DNA of 64,000 bases from NCBI RefSeq assembly GCF_022539665.2, contig NC_081335.1:3844001-3908000 (forward strand), given 5' to 3'. Numbering within the stretch: position 1 is the first letter of the stretch; the number at the start of each line of letters is the position of its first letter. Both the position numbers and the translations under genes were made by a program. Positions 25,635 through 37,800 of this stretch are shown here, piece after piece. The notes under the pieces are model-generated. The model saw only the letters and a program-made list of their open reading frames with translations. It was not told the origin of the DNA and did not search any database. This DNA comes from Daphnia carinata (taxonomy: Eukaryota > Arthropoda > Branchiopoda > Diplostraca > Daphniidae).

Positions 25635-27792
25635 TTAATCACTATCCTCTTCGCTGCTGCTTGAGACAACTCGAACCTTTGACCCACTGCCTCCTGCGTC
25701 ATCATTGGATTCATTGTCATCGTCATCCGGCAGTGCTTTGGCACGCTCAAGCTTCTTTGCCTTACGATCTTCAATATCTGATGCGTCTTCTTCAGAGGAA
25801 TAGATCGGGGGCCTTTGATGCGAAGCGTCTATAAAAGGACACACGCAGGATTCACTTAATCCACCCTCTCAGGTAAAAAAAAAAAAAAAAACAAAAAAAC
25901 ATTAATAGTCTACCTCGAGGTCCTCCTCGTTTGAATTGCTTCTTTATAGCTGTCAGGGAAATTCCACCTTCGTCTTCTGAATCCTCGTATCCCTCACGAT
26001 CAGGCTCTAAGTATCCACCGCTCATACCACGGCCGGTGGCTGTTCGTTCACGGATACGCTTCTGTTTAGACTCGCGTCTTACTGAGGCTCGTAAACGTTC
26101 TTCCTCTTTCTGCACGCAAAAAGGTCAACACATGAATACTTTTCTTACCTGAAGTATCACCAAGTGTTTGTAATAATTTGTTTCGGATTTTTACCTTAAT
26201 CTTTTCTCCACGATTAGCTTCAGGATCTGCACCAACTGCGCCAATGATTTTAATGGCGGACGTCTTTGTGGAACGTTCGGCAAGCGACTTGGTCATCTTT
26301 CGATGGGTGAACGAATCGGTGGAATGAGGACGGAAAGTCAGTTTTGTGCGGAATACCGCCTGCCCTTGAAGACCGGTACCTTGGCGAATGAATAGATGGT
26401 TGTGATCTCCCTAAAATTCAAACCAAATGACGGTTAATAAATTGTTTATTGGAACAAAAAGAACAGCGATGTAGAACTTGCCTGGAGGGGTTGTCTGTAA
26501 ACGTCGAAAATTTCCGAGCCGAGATGGAGCGAAAGTGAGCCATCAGACCATTTCACCATTCGAGCATTGCTTTCTTTAAAGGCATTTCCATCCTTGTCGA
26601 AAGCCGTCCGCCAGCGGATGGTATTTTCAACTTTGAGTTTGAGACGGGCTCGACCTTCTTCGTCGAGAGTCTCCTCTTCTTCGAGTTCGTCTTCGTATGT
26701 TTCAGGGTCATAAGGTCGCGGTTCAACTGATAAGAAATTGGGTAATTTGACAAAGTGGAATTCCTTGCCCACATCAGCGCGGATGTAAGGAATTTCATGC
26801 TCAATCTTTGTCTCTGGAACTGGCTCTTCGGGTTCCTTTTCTTTTTCACGGCCACCAAAAGCGTCATCTTGATCCATTTCATCAGGAGATCTGCGATCAG
26901 CATTGCTGTGCTGGTCAGCATCACTGTCAGCTTTCTCAGGGAGCTTTTGTGTGGGTTTGGCACCCTCATCATCATCGTCATCCTCTGAAGACATATCTAC
27001 ATTTTCACCGAAGAGGGCTTCGGCAGTTGGGCTGGCCATTCCCGATGTTCTTCCTTTCTCTCCGGCATCAGAGTTTGAAGACGAATCGGCATCGCTATCA
27101 ACTATGCGTTTCGTCTTCCTAGAAACAATATGTCACAATATTAGTGTTCACTGAAAATGTAATATGCTAACAGATTTACTTTTTGGTATCTTCCTGTGCA
27201 GGGGTTGATTGTGCTGTGTCTTTTCCACCTTTTTCTTCTTCAGAATGGTGGCTGGCTGCACTGGCAGAGCTGGAACTGGATGAGCTCCTACTTCTGCTTT
27301 TGCTTCTGCTTTTGCTTCTGCTCCTACTTTTGCTTCTACTTTTGCTTCTACTTTTGCTTCTACTTTTGCTTCTGCTCTGACTTCTGCTCTTTCTTTCGTC
27401 TAGAACCAAATCTCCATCTTCATTATCATCACTACCAGATCCACTTTCTGCACTTTGACTTCTGCTCCTGGCTACAAATATGGAGTAAGTGTAATGTAAA
27501 TAATATTAGTTAGGTGAAGGTAGTACCTTGTACCGGACTCCCGGCAGATCTTGAAGAGCTTGCTGATCCGGATTTAGAAGCTGCCGAATGTCCACTGCGT
27601 ACAGACCCTGCTTCTGACTTGCTTTCTGAACCGCTACCAGCACTACTGTCAGAATCACTTTCTGAGGATTTCTCATCTTGAAAGATACAAGAACGACATG
27701 GTTTGAGCACTGTCACAAATCATAAGACATAAAGAAATACCCTTACCTTCAGATCCTGAATTTTCAAATTTTTTAGTTCCATACGGCGGCAT
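25635..27792 (-). CDS. LEO1: LEO1, PAF1 complex transcription elongation factor
   Basis: 576 aa. Exons, in transcript order: 27792-27747, 27676-27527, 27471-27180, 27118-26482, 26410-26195, 26109-25914, 25828-25635; the 1731 bp total is in frame. The N-terminal third is Ser/Glu/Asp-rich, with a run of SRSK-type repeats at about 27283-27400. The conserved LEO1 domain follows: [46 protein letters not shown] and [19 protein letters not shown] basic segment ([20 protein letters not shown]) and an acidic tail (SSSSEEDSD) complete the family layout. LEO1 works with PAF1 in RNA polymerase II elongation and histone modification. The intron after 26482 begins with GC (CAG, then GCAAGT), a classic GC-AG intron; all others are GT-AG. 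Confidence 0.95.
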
Positions 27793-30301
27793 GACGATTT
27801 TGTGTTTATTTGTTTAATTTCTCTCGAAGACTGTGAATTTGGAACCAATCCACCAAACAAGACACAACGAGTTTTCAAAGCGTCGTCTGTTCGACGCTAC
27901 AGTAGCGCTACTGGTGACAAAAAAGAAAAACTCGCAACAATGGATTAGCTTCCACAATTCGCCACCAGATGACATGCAGCCATGCTGAAGCACACAATTA
28001 GTCACTGGTTCTGAAGACCACGCTCCAACCCCTCGAAGACAGTGGCAGTCGTTGTATTTTCGCGTCAGTCGTCTTGCGTGAATGATGGTGTCGACATCGT
28101 TCAGACAGAAACATCGGCAGTGTGCCTGTAAAACTCTTTAGAGTGCGTGTAACCCGTTGTTAGGCAAAACTTTTTATTTCGAGATAAGACCTGCGCAAAA
28201 GAGCATCGTCTTCCTCGGCAACTAGAAAGCAACGATCCTGCCAAAAACATCAGCAATCGTTGTCGTCTTTTGAGGGAACAGTGTTTCGGCCCGTTTCGTT
28301 CGGCCATCACACGGATCAAAGTTTACAGTGAATCATCACGTTTGTTGCTTACGAAGTGTCTTGTTGTCACACATATTGAAATATCCAAACAACACACCAA
28401 AGTGTCGTGTAGAGTTCGCCCCCCTTTTCTTCAAACAGCAACGACAAGAAACAACAACCATTTCAGAGTGGGGGGGGGGGAGGGAGGCAGTGGGGGATTC
28501 TATCATGGAGAAGGTCACCCGGACCGGTTTCGCTCGTGGCCCATCGAGTTGAACGTTTTTTTTTTTTTTTCCCCAACAGTTTCTCAGACGTCGATATTTC
28601 TCTTCGGGGGAATATTAAAAAAGAGAAGCCCTTTCACAAACTAAAAGGTAAAACAAAAAAAAAAAACAAAAAAACAATTTTTAAGAGACAAATCAAAATG
28701 AATGGTCCTCTGGCCTTAATAATTGTGTTGTTGGAAACGTAATCGATTGAAAACGCGTGTGTTTCTAATCAGGTTTCGCGTCCCTTTCTGGTTATGGAAA
28801 TAAGATATTTTCTCTCTTAAGTTATTTTTTCTTTTTTCTTCATTCTTCTACGAGTAAAAGCTATTTGAAAAGGGATTGTCTTCGAGAAGAGAAATAAAAA
28901 TTTTAATGAAAGCTTTCGGTCGTGGATCACGACACGAGGACATTTTGGGGGCATGCATACACACACACAGAGAGGCGAAGGAAAATTAAAAAAAAAAAAA
29001 GTCATCCCCCAGACCTGAGAAATGAGTAAATAATCGTGTAGTAAATGGTGGAGAAAGAAAAAAAAAAAAATTTAAAGACGGCAACGGAAATATGCCCGAG
29101 GAAGAACTTGATGGCCCGAGGCCAGTCATTGTTACATGGAAACTACCTCCAGCTTGTCACGTCTGTGACCCTTGTCTTTTTTTTTTTTTTTTTTTTTTTG
29201 TTTCCTCGACCTAAAACATAACATGGGTTTGAATTTTTGTTTTAAACCTATATACCCAGCGTCGAAAACTCAATCAACTTGATTTCCACCCCTTATTTAT
29301 ACATTTCCACCCTCCTTTAGTCCGGTGGTTTGATCAAACAGTTTGTAGTCCTACCAACAGTGGTGGAAAGTAGCAACTACGATGTTAGTGGACAAGATTG
29401 AATGGAGAGACCGTTTGATTGACTTGGGCTGTGTTAAGAGGTGGGGTACATACGCACACACCCCACGTTGGTAGGTCTGCTGGAGGCAGAGAGGGGGGGG
29501 GGAAGAGAAGCTTCTGGGCCGGAAACGAGAACCGGATCGATAACGCTGATAGTAGTCCATGCACAGAGGATTCTACTACACACACACACACGCAGTACTT
29601 GCACTCTCTCACACAGACATCTGGCAACAGCCAATCCCCCCTCTGCCAGTTTTTTGGAAGACATGGATGCCATTCCGCCCGAGCGTGTCATTTTCTGCTC
29701 TTCTAAGCGAACTGAAAGCCAAAAAGAAAAACGTGTGTTTTTCTGGAGCATCCGGATGCATTTTTTTTCCCTTTTACCCCTAAGTAAAAGCGGTATCTGA
29801 AAAATATTTAAAAAAAAAAAGACACCCACGATCTCGTGTGTGTGTGTCACACGCTGGTGATAAAAGCTTTACGGCTCTGCTGCTGTTTCCCATCTTTTGT
29901 TATGGTTTGTTGCCCCCGCAATGAAAAGAAGCAAAGTTCTTATCGTGTATAAGATGTGTGTTTGTTGTGACCTTTTTTGTTTTGAACTTGTCCCTTTCCC
30001 TATCCAACAATTTGTTTGAAAAAAAAAAATTCGACTACTAAACCGTAAGAGACGGGGATGCTGGGAAAACCCTGAAGAAAAACAAAACGTTGGGGATAAA
30101 AAAAAAAAGGGCGCACAAGTCTTATGACCTGCTTCCGGCCTTCTTCTTGATTGAATCAATCGCGTTTTTTGTTTGTTGGGAAAATTGGTGGTGAGGGGGG
30201 GGGGTGGATATAATTCGAATGTCAATAGAAGACGACCAGACGATGACTTGCATCCGGGTGAGACGTTGATGAATGATTTGTTTTTGTTTTTGTTTTTGCA
30301 G
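27793..30301. other. Interval between divergent LEO1 and the ZO-1 gene
   Basis: No recognisable gene. It contains poly(A)/poly(T) tracts (for example around 29179-29200), a G-rich run near 29490 and CA/GT microsatellite bits. The right end carries the intron acceptor (TTTTTGCAG at 30293-30301) directly before the first ZO-1 coding exon, so at least one ZO-1 5' UTR exon must lie in or left of this interval. Confidence 0.4.
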
Positions 30302-33300
30302 ATGGCCAATAGCAGGAGCAGCAGCCGGTGTAGTAGCGTGGCCAGCTACGGACAGAGACCTCCGTCTCTGTCCGATCCGCCTCCGCCACCCGCAGCGATG
30401 GGGCTGGACCCCAATGACGGACGCGGAGATGAGATCCAGCCGTGTCCGATTGGGTTCCATCCGATGGCGCACACGCCACCGCCGCCCATTTACGCGACGC
30501 AGGAGCAATTGCGCGAGGAGCACAGGCAGCAGCAAATGCTTCCGCCTAAGCCGGCCAAGGAGCGACGACTTCCGTCGCGATCGGGCAGCACGGCCAGCCT
30601 GTTCTCACCGTTCGCTTCGCTCACGCGTCGATTGGGAGCCAAACATAAATCATCGAAAACGAGCGCGAGCAGCAGCCGATCGACGGGCCATGGCAGCCGC
30701 ATGTCCACCCCGGTCGAATTCCCGGCCGCCTCGCAACAACATCAAGGGGCCGTCATTTCACGCTCCGTCACGCCGGCTTCCGTCTACTCGACTTTCCCGC
30801 GCATCCACTCCTCGTCCAGCTCAAACACGCCGTCGCCATCCGGCCGGACGCCTTTTATTAGTCAATTGCTCGGCCTGAACGGCGGTGCCAATGGAGGCGT
30901 CCGAGGCGGTTGCGTTGGGGGTGGCGGCGGTGGTAGCAGTTCGTCGTCATCGGCCACCGTTCCAGCCACGACATCGTGCCCGTCTTGCCCGTCGCCCGGT
31001 CCAAGTTACTCATCTTCGTCTCGTTTATCATCCTCTGGTGGATATCCGCCCATGATGATGACGGAAGTGCTGGACGAACCCGTAGAAGAAGAGGTAAGCA
31101 AAACAAAAGAAAATTATTTCTATTTCTTATATAACCCCACCCCGTCGAAATGATGCCGTGACTCATTTGAAGAAGTGAAGTAGGGAATCAAGACATTTCC
31201 TCCCTCCTTGTTGGCGGTCCATTGCAACCAATCCGTCTTCCTGTCGTTCCCCTTTCTTTTTTTCTTTGGTACGGGTCGTTACCTGCCTGTTTGTCTGCTC
31301 ATTTGCATAATGAGCGCAATAACAACCAGATGCAACCATTTAAGACATTTTTTTTTTTTTTTTTTTGGCCTTTTTTTTTTATCATTTCAATGGACGTCGT
31401 AGATGTTGACTGGGACACAAGAAAGAAAATGACACTGGTATGTTGTTTTTTTTTTCTGTCCGATTCGTTCAGCAGATTAGACCGTGATGGACATCATTCA
31501 TTGTGCGTAGGTGCGCTCCTTTTTCGGGAATGAATTGGAAATTTTCCCTTTTTTTTTTTTTTTTTTTTTTTTAATGGATATCCTGCGAGTAGACGATTTG
31601 TAGGGTGTGGCCACCCATATTGGGATTTTTCGCCATTTGGGCTTTTTTTAAAAAAAAAAAAGATGAAGAGAGAAACGGTTTATCAACGGGAGGTCTTAAA
31701 CTGAGCTGGCCAATAAACCCCATACCAGTTTTCCTTTTTTTTTTTTTTATACAAAAAAATAATAATAATCTCACGTTTTTTTTTGTTTTTTTTTTTTAAT
31801 GTTTTGGTTATGAGATGTGCAGCCCTGTGAGTATTTTTGGGGTAGGGGAATGAGCTGCGGCTTGGCGGATAGTTTGTTTTTGTTAGTGTTGTTGGCTTTT
31901 GTGTGTGTGTGTGTCGAACTTATACATCCAATTATTATATAACTGGCGTGCTCGTTATGGGGCTTCTGAATGTATTGCATAGGTTTCTATCTTTTTCCCA
32001 TTTCTTTATTGCTTATTCCTCTGCTTCTTCTTTCGAAAGAAAGAGGAAACAAAAACATTATTGGTGTTGTTGTCTTCAGTTTGTCTTTTGCAGACACAAA
32101 GAAGGACTGGTTTTCTTTTCTTTAAACTTAACGGCCCGCATCCAAAAATCGTTTTTAACGACCCGAACGCCGTTCCACTAGAAACTAACAACAACAAAAA
32201 GAAATCTCTCTGTGGGCAGCCGTTTGCTTGCGTGTGGGAGGAGACGTCTGGAACGTAGAGAAAAAAAAAAAAAGTAGGGAGTATGTGGGGAATTTGACAC
32301 TCTTTTACGCGAGGGGGGTGTATTTAAAAAATAATAATAATAACACGAACGTTATTTCCCGGCCGAAATGGACGTAGGCCATTGCTGAGCCGACATCAGA
32401 ACGTTGTTGACTCTCTCTTGACCGTCACACTTTTTTTTTTTCCCTCCTTTGTGGCCGTCCTTTGATGTGTGTTCTTAAAAAGAAAAAGGCACTTGTGTCG
32501 TTCGTCGTATTGCATTAGTCAAAAATCGAACTGAGCACCTCTTGGCAATTATCGGAGAAAAAGGGGGGAGGGAAGCGTTTTCTCCTGCCCGACCGCCTTT
32601 ATCGTGTACGCGTGCATTTACAAACAAAAAAAATCCGAGCAGGTTTCCCTCCCCCCCTTTTGTGCCTTTCAGTTAATTGGTTTAGTCGGTTGGGTCTTTT
32701 TTTTTTTTCATACATAGACGTTTGAACTCTGTGACAGGGGAAATCTCAGTCATCACCAAGACGTGGACGTCTGTTTATGTGCGTGTCTTGCGTGTGTGTG
32801 TGTGTGTGTGTGTTTGAGAAAGTCGTGTGGGTTTGGCTCTGTTTATTTTTGAGAGAGAAAGGGAATAACAACAGAAAGAAAAAAAAAAAATAAATAGAAA
32901 AGAGATTTGAGTTTTGTCGGGGCTCGGTCATGTCGACGAGAAAAAGTTCATCACGTAACCGTCAACGCCAATCGCGAAGTCGAAGTTGCTCACCCACTAC
33001 CAGCACCAACCGGAGAACGTCCGTTAAAGATCATTCAACCCGACGCCGTTGGGTATTGCCATTTTGATTTATTTTTTATTTGAAAATAAAGACGATGTCA
33101 AAACATTGCAAGTTCAAAACGAAATTCGGGTAAGAAAACAAAAACAAAACACATTTTCTCTAAATGTCGCGTGTAATTGCAACGGCACATGTCGGGTCAC
33201 GAAAAATCCCGAGTTTATTTGTCGTCGGGCATGGAGTAAGTCACTTTATGAATATATATATAAATGTGTAACGGCGACGTTTAACTGCCGCGCTGATTTG

Positions 33301-34772
33301 TTTTCGTCGTTCAACGGTCATCCGAAAAAGGGCCGTAAACCATTTCGACAGTTAAGTCGGGAGAAAAGATGGTCAGGTGGAGAAGAAGGGGGGGGGGGCG
33401 ACTACACGCTGCGTTTCACCGGAGGAGAGCGAGAAAGAGAAATAAAAAAAAAAAAAAAGAAAAACGCTATCGGTGGGCTGCGGCCATCTTTGGTTTCTCT
33501 ACCTCCACCGTGAATGCGTCCATAAAAAATAAGGAAATCCCACCCGCGAATCTCCTTTTTTTTTTTTTTTTTTTTTTTTTTAAACAATTTTAATATTTTT
33601 TGATGATGATATCGAATGCCATTTTGAAATTGTTCAATTGAAATGAACACACCTTCTCCCCTTTTTGTTTTATGAACCTCTTGTTTTGTTGTTTTTCTTT
33701 TTTTTTTTGAAAATTCCCGCTCTCAGCGGGGCGGGATTTTTTTTTTTTTTGCGTAGCGTTCGAGATTGCTGATTGTGTTTCACGCAGACCAGTCTATTTC
33801 TCTCTTTTGTTTTCTAAAAATGGCCACGTCTTTATAACAAACTTTTCTTTCTTTTTTTTTCACACGTGTTGAGTACGTTTGAATTGGCGCGTGAACAGGA
33901 AAGACAAGCATCTCGCCCCGACTTGATTTGGTCAACAGAAATTAGCTTTCCCCTTCTCGGAGTTTTGCGTGATTTGTTTCGCCCGCACAGCCGGGAACGT
34001 TCACGATAAAAAAAAAAAACGGGTTTCGAATTTAACGAGCCCCTTTTTCTTCATTTCGCGCATCCGCGTACGTCATTGAATCCAACCGCAAAAAAAAAAA
34101 AAAAAAAGTCAAGTAATTAAGAAAATAGAACCGTTGCACTCGCATTACCAACTCATTCGATTTGAGGGGCGTTGTTTGTTTTCTTCCGCATCTTGCGTTT
34201 ATTTGTACTGGGCGTATTTTATTTTATTTTTATTTTTTTTTAAAGAAAGAGAAAAACAAAAAGGGTCGGGACCGCATTTCTGCAATGCACGTCTGGTTTT
34301 CTCATTTTTTTTTTTTTTTTTTTTTTTTTTAACTCGGTATCTTGAGGACTGAGATGATGACCGCACGCATTTCACTCGCCCCCACTTGCCTCGTTAGTTT
34401 TCTACCCGCGTGATTTTGTTTTTCATCAGTGACCGATAGAGTGCGCGGATTGTCTGGCCTCTGTGTCTTAAGGGTCGCCCCTTTCCGTGCAAGGTCCGCA
34501 ACCCTCCAGCCACTAACAGAAAAAGGCAACGAAAAAAAAAAAATAATAATAAAAAGGTCTTTCGTTTATTTTATTTTTTTTTTTTTTTCAAGGTCTAACT
34601 TCTCTCTTTTGCTCATCAAGGGCAGCTGAAAAACAGAGGAGGGAAAGGTAGAAAAAAAAAGAAAAGATGTGGAATACCTGACCAGGTGAGACCCCTCAGT
34701 CTCTTATCAACGTGAAGCCCGCAGGGTTCTTGATAAAGAGAGAGACTCATGTAACATGACGGGCAGCATAGG

Positions 34773-34803
<31 letters not shown>

Positions 34804-37800
34804 TTTTTATTTTATTTTTTTTTTTTTTCGTGGCTTGAAGGCATACAACCCAGGTATGTTTGCTGGTTCTTTCTGTCCCCCCTCTCTCTCTCTCTCTCTC
34901 TCTCTTCTTAACTTCTTTTTCCTCTCTCTCTCTCTCTTTTAACTTTCCTCCACCAGGAGAATAAAGAAAGAAAAAAAAAAAAAAGGAGACAAGGTGGTGG
35001 CGCTCTTTTGATATTTTTTTTTTTCCCTTTTATTTCTTGCTCCGGTCTCTTTCGTTTCTCTCCCTCAGTTCGGGCCTCGACGTTTCAGGTGAAACAAGTG
35101 GCACCTCTTTTTTTTTTTTTTTTTTTTTTTTCCCCCTCTCCTTTCCTCTTCCTTCAGTGTGAATAAATCCTTCGAAATTATAAGACGAGAGGAATTGTAG
35201 TGTGGAACCGTCGACAGGCCGTTTTCTTTTTGTGAGAGTGTTTATTTGTTTTTCGTGTTTTTTTTTTTTTTATGCGTGTGTGAAACAAAATCGAAATCGT
35301 AGACACACACACACACAGAGGAGGATATCGTGAGTGTGTTGTTGTTTCGCTTGTTTTGTTATTTCCCACGGATATATCACACGAAAGAGCATCCATCTTC
35401 TCTCGCCATCGTAACCCACTCCTCCGAATGGATGGAGCGGATGGTGGCGGTGGTGGTGGCGTCGTTGCACCACAGGCTCCTCGTCACGTTGGTCCACCAT
35501 CCAATGATCAGGTATTTTTTTTTTTTTTTTTTCCTCTCCTGTTTTGCATACAGCAACGAAAACGAGTTAACGTGCGCGATCCGTTTAAATCAAAGCGAAG
35601 CGACGTAGCGTGTGAATTTCACATCTGGCGGTGGTGTAGATGGGGTGTAGGTATATAGTTCATCGGCGGGATGTACGTGTGTTTGTGTTATGAAGAGAAG
35701 AGGAGGGAGGGAGGGAAGAATTGAGGTCGAGGTCATCATTTGTTGTTTCTTCTTCTTTTGTGAACCGTTTTATTTCGTGAATTTCTCTCATCCCCCCCCC
35801 TCCATCCAACGTTTTTTTTTTTTTGTTTTGTTTTGTTCCTTGCGAAACAGTTGACGATCAACGTGAAATGTATTCGTTTCTCAACGATAAGCGCCATTAC
35901 CGGTCGGTCGACTTTTGTTTTCTTGTGTGTGTGTGTGTGTGTGTGTGCGTTTCGGCCCCACCTTAATTGGATTCTTTTTTATATAAGCAAGAAAATTGAA
36001 AATGCTTTTGAAAAGGATTTTTCTTTTTTTTTTTTTTGAATTGCGCGTTTTACAAACTTTTATCTTCCATGACTTTCCGCTGAAATCCATCAATTGTTAA
36101 GAAAAAAAGAGCACCGGATTATTAGTCGACTGGAACTCGTTTTGTTAATCGTCTTGAAAAGAATTTTTTTTTTTTTTCTTGTGCGGATGCGCGTGTTATC
36201 GCTAGACCCCGGAATTGGTCCTGGCGGAGGAATGTCGGCCAAAAAAAGGGCAGAGGGGGTAGACGTTTTTAAGAAGGGAAAAAAAAATATATAATTCTTT
36301 TAAACATCCATTTTTTTTCTTCTTCTTCTTCTCCCCCCCTCTCGAACAAGAAGAAGGGGGAAGAGTTCTCCTCAAGCACATTCCGGACAGCCCCTCTATT
36401 TTATTTTTTTTTCTTCTCATGGGCGGCCATTCCGGTTTCTAAGGTTGAGGGAAAGAAAAGAAAAGGCTTCTTTTATGTGAGGGGGAATTTTTTTTTTTTT
36501 TTTTGTAAGGTAGAGGGGGGGGGGTTCAAGTTAGAAAGAATAAAGAAGAAGAAGAGGAAAAGTCAGGTATTTTGCAGGAGGAGGCGAGCCGTGACCTACG
36601 GACTTTGTACATCATTCCGGAATTTTCTTTTTGTTTTTTTTCCTTGTTCTTCTCCGTCTGTTCCCATACCGGATGCGATCGTTTTCCTTTTAACACACAC
36701 CAAAAATATCTGGTATTTAAAAATGCTCAGCTGATCAAAAGAAAAAGATTCCAGACATTTTTTTTTTTGTTTGTTTGCTGTTTGATCCGCGTATGTGTCG
36801 TATCGGTTCGTTCCTTTTTCTTTCATAAATTGTGAACAAGGAAACGACCCTCTTACAGTAATTGGGTATCCTGCAATTGGGCAACTTGATTCGATCGTTG
36901 CCAACAATGGAGGACGAAAAGCATCAATTAAACAATGTTTGAAAGAGTGGCCTTTTTTTTTTTTTTTTCTTTTTTTTTGTTCCATGACCTTTTCTTTTTC
37001 CTCCATTTGTGAGCGCGCCATTTTGCGGCATTTCTAAAGAGACGGGCATGCCCGTTATTAAGAGGCACAAACCCCAACAAGATCGACCCCATTTTTTTTT
37101 TTTTTTTTTAAAGCGGTTTGTGCGTTCCCGCTTGCAAATGTGGGCCGACATTTGCGGTTTATGTCAAACATAAAAAAAAAAAAAATGTGCAATTTTTTCT
37201 TATGTTTTTTTTTTTTTTGGTTTGTTTCGTGTTATGACAGGGAGCTGGTGAAAGGGTGACATGGGAATATCATCATGTGACGATGAACCGAGTGCCCGGC
37301 TACGGTTTCGGTATCGCCGTGTCGGGTGGCCGGGACAATCCGCATTTCGCCAACGGCGATCCTTCCATCGCCATCTCGGACGTCATTAAAGGCGGTCCGG
37401 CCGAGGGAAAGCTACTGTAAGTAACCAAATTTCATTTATTTTATTTTTTTTTTTGTTGTTGTTGTGCGTGTGTGTGCCAAATTGATGCAATGACAAACAA
37501 AAAACAACAAAAACGTGCGCTGCAAATAAAAAAAAAAAGGGAGGGCGACAGATGTAAATGATTCACATCTAAAAAGAAAGAAACAAACAAAAAAAAAAAA
37601 TGCCTTTCTCTTTTTGATTTTGGGGGAAAACGAAGTGCACCGAACACAAAAGAAATCGACATTAAAAAGAAAATAAACCAGTTCGTGAAAATTAAATCCC
37701 TCCAAAAAAAAAAAACGAGTCATTCGTTTTTGAGAGAGAGTGAAAAAAACAAAACAAACTGGAACGAGAAAAAACAAAAAAAAAAAAAAAACATTTGTTT

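Noticed and set aside
29664-29760. Fourth possible ZO-1 first exon (MDAIPPERVIFCSSKR...)
   Set aside because: The only in-phase donor (CGT, then GTGTTT) is weak and the frame runs into a T-rich tract; not enough support.
31394-31437. Coding exon [16 protein letters not shown] within the first ZO-1 intron
   Set aside because: The available acceptor gives a phase incompatible with the preceding exon, and using it introduces a stop.
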